From positions 62,001-126,000 of the forward strand of contig JAZKBD010000008.1 of NCBI GenBank assembly GCA_040388785.1: a stretch of 64,000 bases of DNA, in the 5' to 3' direction. Of this stretch, positions 24,980 through 32,394 are shown piece by piece; the stretch's first letter is position 1; every line of letters begins with the position of its first letter. The position numbers and the translations under genes were made by a program. This DNA comes from 66-474 sp040388785 (GTDB taxonomy: Bacteria > Pseudomonadota > Gammaproteobacteria > Xanthomonadales > Rhodanobacteraceae). The notes below the pieces were generated by a model. It saw nothing but the letters and a program-made list of their open reading frames with translations, had not been told where the DNA came from and did no database searches.

Positions 24980-25008
24980 TTGACGGTTCGCGCGTCGGCC
25001 GGTCTAAT
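24980..25008 (+). promoter_or_regulatory. Promoter for tRNA-Phe
   Basis: TTGACG (24980-24985) and TCTAAT (25003-25008) are separated by exactly 17 bases, a good sigma70 arrangement. tRNA-Phe starts 59 bases downstream. Confidence 0.65.
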
Positions 25009-25066
25009 ACGCGGTTCGTGATCGCGGTCCGCGCAACGTGGACACCACAAGCGATCGCGCTGGTTC

Positions 25067-25142
25067 GGCCAGGTAGCTCAGTTGGTAGAGCAGGGGACTG
25101 AAAATCCCCGTGTCGGTGGTTCGATTCCGCCCCTGGCCACCA
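25067..25142 (+). tRNA. tRNA-Phe (anticodon GAA)
   Basis: A 76-nt cloverleaf with acceptor GGCCAGG/CCTGGCC, D arm GCTCAGTTGGTAGAGC, anticodon loop CTGAAAA giving GAA, T arm GGTTCGATTCC and an encoded 3' ACCA. The integrase gene lies 180 bp downstream, and the 3' end of the tRNA is the probable integration site of the following element. Confidence 0.95.
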
Positions 25143-25144
25143 TT
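25129..25144. other. Candidate attL core (tRNA-Phe 3' end)
   Basis: The 16 bases GCCCCTGGCCACCATT cover the end of the tRNA T arm, acceptor and CCA. The same sequence lacking one G occurs at 31793-31807. Tyrosine recombinases of the P4 type commonly target tRNA 3' ends, and the integrase gene is immediately inside. Confidence 0.5.
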
Positions 25145-25178
25145 TCGGAATCTCACCGCTTCCCGCAACACCCTTGAA

Positions 25179-25201
25179 ACCGCGCAGTGACGCGGTGTTT
25201 T
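25179..25201 (+). terminator. Terminator downstream of tRNA-Phe
   Basis: Stem ACCGCG (25179-25184) pairs with CGCGGT (25191-25196) around CAGTGA, followed by GTTTT. It would end the tRNA-Phe transcript before the integrase gene. Confidence 0.5.
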
Positions 25202-25266
25202 CATGTCTGCGGCTCCCGCAAGCTATCTCTGGCTTCCCTTGTTACCCCGCAAGCGCGGGGGTAGCA

Positions 25267-25306
25267 TTAGCGGTAACTGGGCACGCGCCCGGAGAGTTAC
25301 CGCCAA
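25267..25306. repeat. Left arm-type sites of the integrative element
   Basis: TTAGCGGTAACT (25267-25278, one mismatch) and the perfect inverted copy AGTTACCGCCAA (25295-25306) of the 12-mer TTGGCGGTAACT. Both lie between tRNA-Phe and the integrase start. Two further perfect copies sit at the other end (31708-31731). Confidence 0.7.
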
Positions 25307-25321
25307 AAGGGGGTCGATACG

Positions 25322-26533
25322 TTGACGCCATCCGCTGTCACGAATGCCAAGCCGCAAGCGAAGCCGTACAAGCTCGCCGACGAACGCGGCATGTTCCTGC
25401 TGGTGCAGCCGAACGGTTCGCGCTGGTGGCGATTCAAGTACCGCCGCCCTGACACGCACAAGGAAAACCTGCTATCGCTTGGCACCTTTCCTGACGTATC
25501 CCTTCGCAAGGCGCGCGAGCGCCGCGACGAAGCGCGCCGGTTGCTGGCCGATGGCATCGATCCCGGCGACAAGCGCAAGGCCGAACAGGCGGCGGGCGCG
25601 GAATCCTTTGAAGCCATCGCACGCGAATGGTTCGCCAAGTATTCGCCTAACTGGGCACCTGGCCATTCCAGCAAGATCATTCGACGGCTGGAACTGGACG
25701 TGTTCCCGTGGATCGGCGGCAAGCCGATTGCGAGCATCACCGCACCGGACGTGCTGGCGGTACTGCGCCGGATCGAATCTCGCGGAGTAATCGAAACCGC
25801 CTACCGGGCGAAAACGAACATCGGCCAAGTGATGCGCTACGCGATCGCCACCGGACGCGCGAACCTTGACCCGACGCCATCGCTGCGCGGCGCGCTGGCA
25901 CCGTCACCCGAGCGGCACCATGCCACGATCACCGATCCCGACCGCATCGGCGAATTGTTGCGCGCCATTGACTCTTACGCGGGCGACTACACGACGCGCG
26001 CCGCGCTGCTACTCGCGCCGCTGGCTTTCGTGCGACCCGGCGAACTGCGGCATGCCGAATGGGCGGAAGTAGATCTTGATGCTGGCGAGTGGCGCATCCC
26101 TGCCGACAAGATGAAGATGCGCGCGCCGCATATCGTGCCGCTGGCGTCGCAAGCCGTGGCAATCCTGCGTGACCTGCAACCGTTGACCGGAGCCGGGCGG
26201 TACGTTTTTCCGGGCGTGCGGACGCGCGCGCGGCCCATGAGCGAAAACACAGTGAACGCCGCGCTGCGCCGCATGGGTTTCGACAAGGGCACCATGACCG
26301 GGCACGGCTTCCGCAGCATGGCCAGCACACTTTTGAACGAACAGGGCTGGCACCGCGACGCCATCGAGCGCCAACTGGCGCACGCCGAACGCGACGCCGT
26401 GCGCGCGGCTTACAACTACGCCGAACACCTGCCCGAGCGCCGCAAGATGATGCAGGCATGGGCGGACTATCTGGACACGCTGCGCGCTGGAACCCGCAAG
26501 GTTGTGCCGATCAAGCACAAGGCTCGCGCCTGA
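25322..26533 (+). CDS. Tyrosine recombinase/integrase, P4 type
   Basis: A 403-residue site-specific recombinase that integrates and excises the element. The N-terminal arm-binding domain (DUF4102-like, about 5-85) has KPYKLADERGMFLLVQPNG; the core-binding domain spans about 95-190; the catalytic domain contains Arg243 (RPGELR), Lys263 or Lys265, His328 and Arg331 in HGFRS, His354 and the nucleophile Tyr364 in AAYNYAEHLPER. The start is TTG at 25322 with AAAGGGGG upstream, and the N-terminus aligns with the usual family start. It is adjacent to its probable tRNA target. Confidence 0.93.
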   Translation: MTPSAVTNAKPQAKPYKLADERGMFLLVQPNGSRWWRFKYRRPDTHKENLLSLGTFPDVSLRKARERRDEARRLLADGIDPGDKRKAEQAAGAESFEAIAREWFAKYSPNWAPGHSSKIIRRLELDVFPWIGGKPIASITAPDVLAVLRRIESRGVIETAYRAKTNIGQVMRYAIATGRANLDPTPSLRGALAPSPERHHATITDPDRIGELLRAIDSYAGDYTTRAALLLAPLAFVRPGELRHAEWAEVDLDAGEWRIPADKMKMRAPHIVPLASQAVAILRDLQPLTGAGRYVFPGVRTRARPMSENTVNAALRRMGFDKGTMTGHGFRSMASTLLNEQGWHRDAIERQLAHAERDAVRAAYNYAEHLPERRKMMQAWADYLDTLRAGTRKVVPIKHKARA

Positions 26534-26636
26534 CGCATACTCCGAACCGCCACGGCTAGGCCGATCACCGAACGCGGGGCCACCTTTCACCCGCTGCCGT
26601 GGCGATCTTTGAAAGGGCGCAAGGAAAGGTGCGCCG

Positions 26637-27491
26637 ATGGATGACAATGGATCATTCGTAGCTGCGGACGTGATCCCGCGCGAACGCATCCCCGATACGT
26701 TCCCCGACTGGTCACCCGCAGACATGGTCAAATGGCTGAATCGCTGCGGGGACAAATTTCCCGCCAAACAAATCGACCTGTACGTGCGGTTGGTTACAGA
26801 TCCGCGCATGCGGGAAGTCTGGCGCTGGTATGCCGATGCCGCGAACCCTGGTGCGTTCCTGTTGTGCCATAACGTGCATGCCAGCTGCCGGTTGCCATCG
26901 TTTCCTGGAAACCTGGGTGCAGCGGAGCGCAAAGCCTATCTGGCAAAAGTCCGCCAACATGCAAACTCACTCATCGAACTATTGAGGCCGACTTGGTACG
27001 GCGCCAACTCCGCGATCTCGGCCGGTTTCTCAACCGAAGAAATGGACAACGACAAGCTCGCGGAAATCGTCGAACAAGATTTAGCAAGCTGGGGAGCAGA
27101 CGAAACCGGTCACGTCGTCGCCTACTACGTCGATGAAGACGGCGTCTCGCGCATGCCCTGGAGCTACCCGGCATCGAGCGTGTGTGACCTGCTATTGGAC
27201 GTCGTCGAGTGGACAGAGCTTGAAGACTATTGGGACTTGACGCGGTCAAGTAAGCCAATCGAATCCACCAAAGGCACGCACCGGCACGTCACCTACTTCA
27301 CGCGTTCGCTGTACGAACACCTTGCACGGTATGGCGTCACGATTCCATTCGCGCAACTGGCGACCGTCGCAAACGTGGCGCTTACTCTTCCCGTTGACGC
27401 GCAATTAGATGAAGATGCGGCACGAAAGCAAGTGCGCCGCTATTACGGCAAACAGGATATAGCGACAATCTACGGCCCCGGCGCGTTTTGA
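26637..27491 (+). CDS. Hypothetical protein of the integrative element
   Basis: A 284-residue protein with no recognised domain. It has mixed helical content, with an N-terminal FPDWSPADMVKWLNRCGDKF, a central WGADETGHVVAYYVDEDG and a C-terminal YGVTIPFAQLATVANVAL. No signal peptide or membrane helix is visible. The preceding 103 bp contain two nested inverted repeats (CGCCACGG with CCGTGGCG, and CACCTTTC with GAAAGGTG) that could form a leader structure. It is separated from both the integrase and the downstream operon, so it may be an accessory cargo gene. Confidence 0.6.
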   Translation: MDDNGSFVAADVIPRERIPDTFPDWSPADMVKWLNRCGDKFPAKQIDLYVRLVTDPRMREVWRWYADAANPGAFLLCHNVHASCRLPSFPGNLGAAERKAYLAKVRQHANSLIELLRPTWYGANSAISAGFSTEEMDNDKLAEIVEQDLASWGADETGHVVAYYVDEDGVSRMPWSYPASSVCDLLLDVVEWTELEDYWDLTRSSKPIESTKGTHRHVTYFTRSLYEHLARYGVTIPFAQLATVANVALTLPVDAQLDEDAARKQVRRYYGKQDIATIYGPGAF

Positions 27492-27601
27492 TTGCACCGG
27501 ACAGATTCCGGCAAAACGCGCTGTATCCGTCCTGTACCCGCGTTTTCCATGTAGTTAGGTTGTAGTCCCGTTGCGATTGGCAACGCACCCGGACTGCAAC
27601 G

Positions 27602-27832
27602 ATGCAACCCGAACACCCCGCAACACCGCCAGCCGCGAAGCTCGCCGCTGGCTATCTGCTTACTGATACCGAAGTCGCCGAATTGTGCGGCTGCGCCGTG
27701 GCGACGCTTCGCAATATGCGATGGCGGAATCGCGGCGAGGGGCCAAAATTCGTGACCCTTGGTAAAAGGATGGTCAGATACCGTCCCGCCGATGTGCAGG
27801 CTTTCATCGAAGGCCAAGGGGAAGCGGCATGA
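27602..27832 (+). CDS. AlpA/excisionase-like helix-turn-helix protein
   Basis: A 76-residue DNA-binding protein. The region from YLLTDTEVAELCGCAVATLR through GEGPKFVTLGKRMVRYRPAD to VQAFIEG matches the MerR-like HTH of AlpA and small excisionases that regulate integrases of P4-like elements. It opens an operon of overlapping genes: its stop overlaps the next start (ATGA). A small inverted repeat GTTGC-GATTG-GCAAC lies just upstream and may be its own operator. Confidence 0.8.
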   Translation: MQPEHPATPPAAKLAAGYLLTDTEVAELCGCAVATLRNMRWRNRGEGPKFVTLGKRMVRYRPADVQAFIEGQGEAA

Positions 27833-28086
27833 GCGCGCGCGCCGTATGCGGATGCACGCCACCGAACGTGCCGCCACCGACGCGCGACCCCGCGACCATC
27901 GCACAAGGCCTGGCCGATGCCGCCGAGCATCTGGACGTGATCGCGTACCGCATGTTTGCCTTGGGTGACGACACCGGCGAACGGGCAATCACCGAACTGG
28001 ACGCGCTGGCCGTGGGCATCGGGCGCGCGGCTTGCGAACTTCGGATGCGCCAGCATGGCAAGGATGGTGCGCCATGCCACGACTGA
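27829..28086 (+). CDS. Small hypothetical protein of the integrative element
   Basis: An 85-residue protein with a Cys-containing N-terminus (AVCGCTPPNVPPPTRDPAT) and a helical remainder (IAQGLADAAEHLDVIAYRMF). Function unknown. It overlaps the AlpA-like gene by ATGA and the next gene by 13 bp, so the three are coupled. Confidence 0.6.
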   Translation: MSARAVCGCTPPNVPPPTRDPATIAQGLADAAEHLDVIAYRMFALGDDTGERAITELDALAVGIGRAACELRMRQHGKDGAPCHD

Positions 28087-28376
28087 CCGGCAACCGCTGC
28101 CAATGCACCGCCTGCGGCGAATACTTCAACGGCGTGCAACCGTTCGACAAACACCGCGCGGGACGCTACGCGAAACCGGGCGAATGGCAGGGCAACCGCC
28201 GATGCCTGACCGTAGCGGAAATGGAAGCTCGCGGATTCATCCGCAACGCTGCCGGATTCTGGTGCGACCGCGCCACCGCCGAACACGCCATGCGACCCCG
28301 CGCGCCCGTGTCTCCAGCGCGTCGCGCGCATGGGGCAATGGTGGACACGCACCCCGACATGGAAGCGCCACGATGA
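28074..28376 (+). CDS. Small Cys/His (zinc-finger-like) protein
   Basis: A 100-residue protein with CQCTACGEYFNGVQPFDKHR, a C2H-type spacing like a short zinc finger also seen in phage and island proteins, followed by a second Cys/His segment FWCDRATAEHAM. A nucleic-acid-binding role is possible but not shown. The start at 28074 is preferred over 28032 because the finger begins close to it and it overlaps the preceding gene. Its stop overlaps the prim-pol start (ATGA). Confidence 0.6.
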   Translation: MPRLTGNRCQCTACGEYFNGVQPFDKHRAGRYAKPGEWQGNRRCLTVAEMEARGFIRNAAGFWCDRATAEHAMRPRAPVSPARRAHGAMVDTHPDMEAPR

Positions 28377-29623
28377 ACGCCGCCGCACGCCTTGCCGTCG
28401 CAAACTGCGATGGATGCGACGCCGACACATTGCGCGAGTATGTCCGGGCCGGGCTGGTATTGGTTCCGGTCCCTGCCGGATCGAAAGCGCCACGCGGCAA
28501 AGGCTGGAACCTGCGCGCGCGCTGCTGGGCGAATCCTGGACAAGTGCCGGACACATACAACGGGAACGTGGGGCTGGCGCATGCCTACGCGAGCACCTGC
28601 GCGCTGGACATTGACGACATGACGCTGGCCGGGCGTGCACTGGCCGCCTATGGCATCGACCTGGCGGCGCTTTTGTCGGCATCGGACGCCGTGCATATCC
28701 GCAGCGGACGCCAAGGCCGCGACAAGCTGCTGTATCGGCTGCCCGCTGACGTCACGCTTGCATCCATCCACCGCAGCGCCGCCGAAGGTTTCGAACTTCG
28801 CTGCGCCGCGATCACTGGCCGCACCGTGCAGGATGTTCTACCGCCCAGCATTCACCCGGACACCGGCAAACCGTACCAATGGGCCGGAAACTGGCGCGCG
28901 ATCCCGAATGCACCCGGCGACCTGCTGACCGCATGGCGCGGCATGCTGGACACGTCACCGGCACCGCGAACACTGCCGCAGCCGACGCGGACACGCGGCA
29001 CATTGCCGAAGGCAATACCGGAAGGCGAGCGGAACGCAAAGCTGTTGAGTCTCGCTGCTGGGCTGGTACGCAATGGCTACGCCGCACAAGGGATCAATGA
29101 CCGCCTGCAACGTATCAACGCGGAACGCTGCACGCCGCCGCTGGGCGCGGACGAAGTGGATACCATTGTCACGCAAGCCACCGGCTACGGTTCCGAAGGC
29201 TTCGCCATGCTGCCGCACAAGCTGCTGGACTCGCGGGAGTGGAAGGCGCTGCCGCCGCGCGCGCACGACATCATCCTGCTGGCGTTCCGGCGCTACGGGC
29301 CAGCGACGGCACAAGCGGGTTTTGCGCTGACTTGGGCAGACTTCGCGGGCCGTCCGGGCTTTGCCAAGAAAGACACGTTCTACACCGCGCGCGGGCAAGC
29401 CGTGGCATCCCGCATCCTGCTGCTGCTGCACGAAGCGCGCAACACGCAAACCGGCTGCACCCCTGATCTTTTCACCATCGCGCCGAACTTCGCCAGTCCC
29501 GAAAAAGTGACCTTGCGCCAGTCCCGAAAAAGTACACCCTTACATATACGAACAGCTTTAGATGCTTTTGCTGTTTGTGGTTCACCCGACGCGAACGAAC
29601 CGCAGCGAGGCACGACACCATGA
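28373..29623 (+). CDS. Bifunctional DNA primase/polymerase (prim-pol) protein
   Basis: A 416-residue replication protein. The N-terminal prim-pol domain (about 15-195) has the metal-binding DID at residues 79-81, GRQGRDKLLYRLP and the signature PPSIHPDTGKPYQW (157-170). A primase C-terminal-like helical domain follows at about 216-272. The tail lacks a recognisable helicase domain, so the protein is smaller than the P4 alpha protein. It probably primes replication of the excised element. A direct repeat and an AT-rich stretch lie inside its 3' end. The stop overlaps the next start (ATGA). Confidence 0.82.
   Translation: MNAAARLAVANCDGCDADTLREYVRAGLVLVPVPAGSKAPRGKGWNLRARCWANPGQVPDTYNGNVGLAHAYASTCALDIDDMTLAGRALAAYGIDLAALLSASDAVHIRSGRQGRDKLLYRLPADVTLASIHRSAAEGFELRCAAITGRTVQDVLPPSIHPDTGKPYQWAGNWRAIPNAPGDLLTAWRGMLDTSPAPRTLPQPTRTRGTLPKAIPEGERNAKLLSLAAGLVRNGYAAQGINDRLQRINAERCTPPLGADEVDTIVTQATGYGSEGFAMLPHKLLDSREWKALPPRAHDIILLAFRRYGPATAQAGFALTWADFAGRPGFAKKDTFYTARGQAVASRILLLLHEARNTQTGCTPDLFTIAPNFASPEKVTLRQSRKSTPLHIRTALDAFAVCGSPDANEPQRGTTP
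29491..29533 (+). repeat. Two 18-bp direct repeats inside the prim-pol gene
   Basis: CGCCAGTCCCGAAAAAGT occurs at 29491-29508 and again at 29516-29533, a 25-bp period, followed by an AT-rich stretch (29535-29580). Because they lie at the 3' end of a replication gene, they could be iteron-like origin sites, or simply a duplicated coding segment. Confidence 0.7.
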
Positions 29624-29844
29624 CGATGAAACTACCCGATGACGTGACGGCGGCGCTGGCGTATGCCGAACGCACGGCAGGCTGGAACAACCGGCGCGGC
29701 GAAGTGCAACGTTTCGAGCTGGCGAACGTGTACGGGCACGAACCCTGCTTGCTATACATTGTGCCGGCCCGGCGCTGGGCGTATCGCGCATGGGAACGGC
29801 AGGCAGCCGCGCGGCAACGGCAACACGGGGGCAATGCGGCATGA
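29620..29844 (+). CDS. Small hypothetical protein of the integrative element
   Basis: A 74-residue protein, mostly alpha-helical with many Arg and Ala (LPDDVTAALAYAERTAGWNN). No family recognised. It overlaps the prim-pol stop and the next gene's start by ATGA, marking it as a genuine operon member rather than a random reading frame. Confidence 0.55.
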   Translation: MTMKLPDDVTAALAYAERTAGWNNRRGEVQRFELANVYGHEPCLLYIVPARRWAYRAWERQAAARQRQHGGNAA

Positions 29845-30236
29845 CTCGCAGAACCGAAACCGAACCGATGCTGCGCGGGCGCGCTGCCCACCGGCGCACG
29901 CAATCGGACTACATGGGCGCGCTGCTGGATCGCGTCACGCTGGAAACATGGGGAGAAGTGATCGATGCGACCATTGCCAAGGCCAAGGATGGCGACGCCA
30001 CCGCGCGCGCGTTCCTGGCAGCGTACCTGGTCGGCAAACCGACGCACGAAGCGCCGACGCCGTTGCGCGTGACGGCGCAGCGAATCAGTGGCCACGATCC
30101 ATTGGTGGCGACGTTGGCCGAACCGATCCAAAAGCGCAGCGAATCGGATTACTGGCGCAACGATGCCGAAACCGAAGGGCACTACCGGGCACTGGTAGCC
30201 GCCGAACTGCCCGCGCATATCGGGCCGCAACCGTGA
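29841..30236 (+). CDS. Hypothetical protein, terminase-small-subunit-like segment
   Basis: A 131-residue protein. WGEVIDATIAKAKDGDATARAF and LAAYLVGKPTHEAP resemble a helical motif common in phage and island proteins often annotated near small terminases, but no terminase large subunit is in the element. The assignment is therefore weak. It overlaps neighbours by ATGA and GTGA, so it is translated with the prim-pol operon. Confidence 0.5.
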   Translation: MTRRTETEPMLRGRAAHRRTQSDYMGALLDRVTLETWGEVIDATIAKAKDGDATARAFLAAYLVGKPTHEAPTPLRVTAQRISGHDPLVATLAEPIQKRSESDYWRNDAETEGHYRALVAAELPAHIGPQP

Positions 30237-30874
30237 GCTATCCGGTCGGCTGGCGTCCGCACCTTGAATCCGCCTTGTGCCTGAGCGTGGATCGGCTGCT
30301 GAAATCCCGCTCCATCGCGCCCGGCAATTTCCGTTCCGGCACGCTGCGCTGGACGCGCACTTATCAGCGGGGCGGATCGGCTGAAGAAATTGCCAGCGCG
30401 GGTTACTCGGCGCAGCTTGGCGACGATTCCGGCGCGCTTACCCTGCACTACACCTGCACCGACCGCGAAGGCGAGCGCAAGGCCGTTACCTGCACCCTGC
30501 AACTGGTGACGCTGCCGTGCCACTACGGCGGGCGGCGCTGGTATTTCGTTTGCCCGTACACGGGACGGCGCGCGCTGAAGCTCTACAAATGGAGCGGGAT
30601 TGACTGGTATTGCCATCGCGACGCGATCAAGCCGCGCCCGACATACGCGAGCCAGCGCGAAAGCGGAGGCAATCGCATCATCGCGCAACGCTGGGCACTG
30701 CGGGGCAAGATCGGCGACACATTCAGCGATCTATTCGGCGAACCCTGCAAACCCAAATGGATGCGCTGGCGCACGTTCAACCGTTACGCCGCCCGTGATG
30801 CCGAACTGGCAAACCGGGAATGGGGACACTTCGCGCGCCTGCTGGGCCGCATGGGCGTGCCGGGCTTGGGTTGA
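30233..30874 (+). CDS. Hypothetical island protein with degenerate zinc-ribbon motif
   Basis: A 213-residue protein starting at a GTG that overlaps the preceding stop. The middle region (TLPCHYGGRRWYFVCP and RRALKLYKW) and the later TYASQRES match a widespread uncharacterised family that normally has CPxCGRR and CRxC metal knuckles. Here the second cysteine of each knuckle is missing (CPYTGRR, YCHRD), so zinc binding may be lost. It is the last gene of the element's plus-strand operon, just before a hairpin. Confidence 0.6.
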   Translation: MSYPVGWRPHLESALCLSVDRLLKSRSIAPGNFRSGTLRWTRTYQRGGSAEEIASAGYSAQLGDDSGALTLHYTCTDREGERKAVTCTLQLVTLPCHYGGRRWYFVCPYTGRRALKLYKWSGIDWYCHRDAIKPRPTYASQRESGGNRIIAQRWALRGKIGDTFSDLFGEPCKPKWMRWRTFNRYAARDAELANREWGHFARLLGRMGVPGLG

Positions 30875-30893
30875 ATAAAAGGCCGGTTAGGCT

Positions 30894-30932
30894 TTGTGTT
30901 TAGGCATGCACTTTGGCGCCTGCCTATAACAC
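30894..30932. terminator. Hairpin between convergent genes of the element
   Basis: TGTGTTTAGGC (30894-30904) pairs with GCCTATAACACA (30921-30932), 11 of 12 positions with one bulge. It lies between the end of the plus-strand operon and the convergent minus-strand gene, and could end transcription from both sides. There is no long T tract. Confidence 0.5.
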
Positions 30933-30967
30933 AGAGCTGGCGAAGATGCGCGTTGCAGTTTCAGATA

Positions 30968-31501
30968 TCAGAACGTTTGATCGCCAACTGGCATTTCTGC
31001 GCTGGACGTTACAGCCGCGATGACTCTCGAAGCGCCCGTGGTGCTGAACCGGTACACATGGAATGCACCGTTCTCCATTGGCAAAGCGAAGCCGATGAAT
31101 TTACCATCCGCTGATAGGGTTCCGTTTGCTAGAAGCGTCAATACCAGCGCGTCAATTGTGCCTGATGCTGTGTTTAGCGCTCGGCACGTAGCCGTCAAAC
31201 TTTCCGAGCCGTTCGGCGCGTTCACCAGAACGGGAATCGTTGAGCCTGCGTCACAACTGTCTTGGCTCCTAAGGTACAAACTGCACGAATTCAGCGACCG
31301 TGAACACAGCAAGCCAAACGTCGCCCCAGTATCACTCACCGTATATGCTTCAGAGATATCCGCCCCGGCACTGTAGTACCAGTCGCCGATCTTGGAATAC
31401 GGCGAAGCCGCGCTCGCAGTGCCAAGCCAAAGCACTCCGCATAGGCAATAGAACGGAAGGCTCTGCAGCCATCCGCCTGATACGAATTTCCGGCGCACCA
31501 T
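30968..31501 (-). CDS. Secreted hypothetical protein (element cargo)
   Basis: A 177-residue protein with a signal peptide (LPFYCLCGVLWLGTASA) and four later Cys residues (LLCSRSLNSCSLYL, DSCDAG, TATCRAL) that could form disulfides. No family recognised. Base composition is lower in GC than the chromosomal neighbours. The ATG at 31501 follows GAGGGGTGACAG; a GTG at 31510 is possible. It is the only minus-strand gene of the element and lies beside its right end, a typical position for cargo. Confidence 0.65.
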   Translation of the reverse strand: MVRRKFVSGGWLQSLPFYCLCGVLWLGTASAASPYSKIGDWYYSAGADISEAYTVSDTGATFGLLCSRSLNSCSLYLRSQDSCDAGSTIPVLVNAPNGSESLTATCRALNTASGTIDALVLTLLANGTLSADGKFIGFALPMENGAFHVYRFSTTGASRVIAAVTSSAEMPVGDQTF

Positions 31502-31707
31502 AGCTGTCACCCCTCAGTAAAAGTGCTTGCGCAGAGATGAAAGCATTAGCCATGCCATCGCCCCACCCCGACGCGTTCATGCCCGCCAGCGCGTATCGCG
31601 GCAACCTGTAGGGCGTTTCCTGCGCGCACGTAGGCCGCTCAGAGTTTCGCAATGTTTCCGCGCGAGGCGTTTTTGCAGTCCCTAAAAACGGCGAGCGTCG
31701 CGCCACG

Positions 31708-31731
31708 TTGGCGGTAACTTTGGCGGTAACT
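31708..31731 (+). repeat. Right arm-type sites: two tandem TTGGCGGTAACT copies
   Basis: Two perfect 12-mers abut at 31708-31719 and 31720-31731. The same motif occurs twice at the left end of the element. Their location at both ends and in mixed orientation fits arm-type binding sites of a DUF4102-type integrase. Confidence 0.75.
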
Positions 31732-31792
31732 ACCGAAAATGAGCTTCTAAAATGGGTTGAAATACAGCTACTTGGTGCGCCAATGTTAGGGA

Positions 31793-31807
31793 GCCCCTGC
31801 CACCATT
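31793..31807. other. Candidate attR (degenerate copy of tRNA-Phe 3' end)
   Basis: GCCCCTGCCACCATT equals the tRNA-Phe end GCCCCTGGCCACCATT minus one G. It lies 30 bp before the end of the next chromosomal gene. Confidence 0.5.
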
Positions 31808-31836
31808 CCCTTCCGACTTTTCGAGCGAACCGCGCG

Positions 31837-32309
31837 CTATTTGCGCTTGGCGTGATCGCCCGGCTGGTAGTGACCAAGCTCGGAGCGGAACGGAATCGCA
31901 AGGCGGTTCCAGCCGTTGATCGCGATGATCGCGAGTGAAAGGTCGACCAGTTCCTTGTCGCTGAATTGCTTGCGGACTTCGTCGTACAGCGCGTCGGGAA
32001 CGTCTTTCGTTTTGGCGATGCGCGTCAGCGCTTCGGTCCAGGCGAGCGCGGCGCGTTCGCGTTCCGAGTAGAACGGCGATTCGCGCCATGCGTCCAGCAG
32101 ATACAGACGCTGTTCGGTTTCGCCGCGGCGCGCGCGTCCTTGGAATGCATGTCGAGGCAGTACGCGCAGCCGTTGATCTGTGATGCGCGCATCTTCACCA
32201 GTTCCAGCAACGGGTGTTCCAGTCCGCAGTCGTCGACGTGCGCCTGAAGCTGGCGCATGGCCTTGAAGCCGCCAGGCGAAGCCTTGGCGTAGTTGAGGCG
32301 TTGGGTCAT
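31837..32309 (-). pseudogene. Carboxymuconolactone decarboxylase/AhpD-like protein, frameshifted
   Basis: Two frames join to one family member. The N-terminal part has MTQRLNYAKASPGGFKAM and the CxxC site INGCAYCLDMHSKDA; the other frame continues GETEQRLYLLDAWRESPFY and ends AINGWNRLAIPFRSELGHYQPG. A single missing base in the alternating GC run near 32127-32136 restores a 157-residue protein. The CxxC pair would reduce peroxides or act as a disulfide donor in AhpD-like enzymes. It is either a recent pseudogene or an assembly indel. It directly abuts the integrative element. Confidence 0.8.
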
Positions 32310-32394
32310 GCGGGCTTCTCCATCGGCAGGCGGCGACGCTGCGCAAAACACGGCCGCGGCGCGAACCGCGACCGTGTTTCGCTCGAATGCCAGG

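Larger units (their letters stand above)
25129..31807. mobile_element. Compact integrative element in tRNA-Phe (about 6.7 kb)
   Basis: The segment starts at the 3' end of tRNA-Phe, carries a P4-type integrase first, an AlpA-like regulator, a prim-pol replication protein and several short unknown genes linked by ATGA or GTGA overlaps, and ends at an imperfect copy of the tRNA end just before a chromosomal gene. Four copies of a 12-bp motif near the two ends look like integrase arm sites. No capsid, terminase large subunit, conjugation or relaxase gene is seen, so it looks like a satellite-type or small integrative element. Boundaries are inferred, mainly from the att-like repeat. Confidence 0.75.
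31502..31836. other. Non-coding right end of the integrative element
   Basis: A 335-bp stretch with no supported gene. It holds the promoter region of the secreted protein on the left, the two tandem arm-type repeats at 31708-31731, and the imperfect att repeat at 31793-31807. The frames that cross it are antisense to known features. Confidence 0.7.

Noticed and set aside
31350..31901. Minus-strand 183-codon frame across the right end of the element
   Set aside because: It overlaps the secreted protein gene, the arm repeats and the att repeat, and has no recognisable domain.
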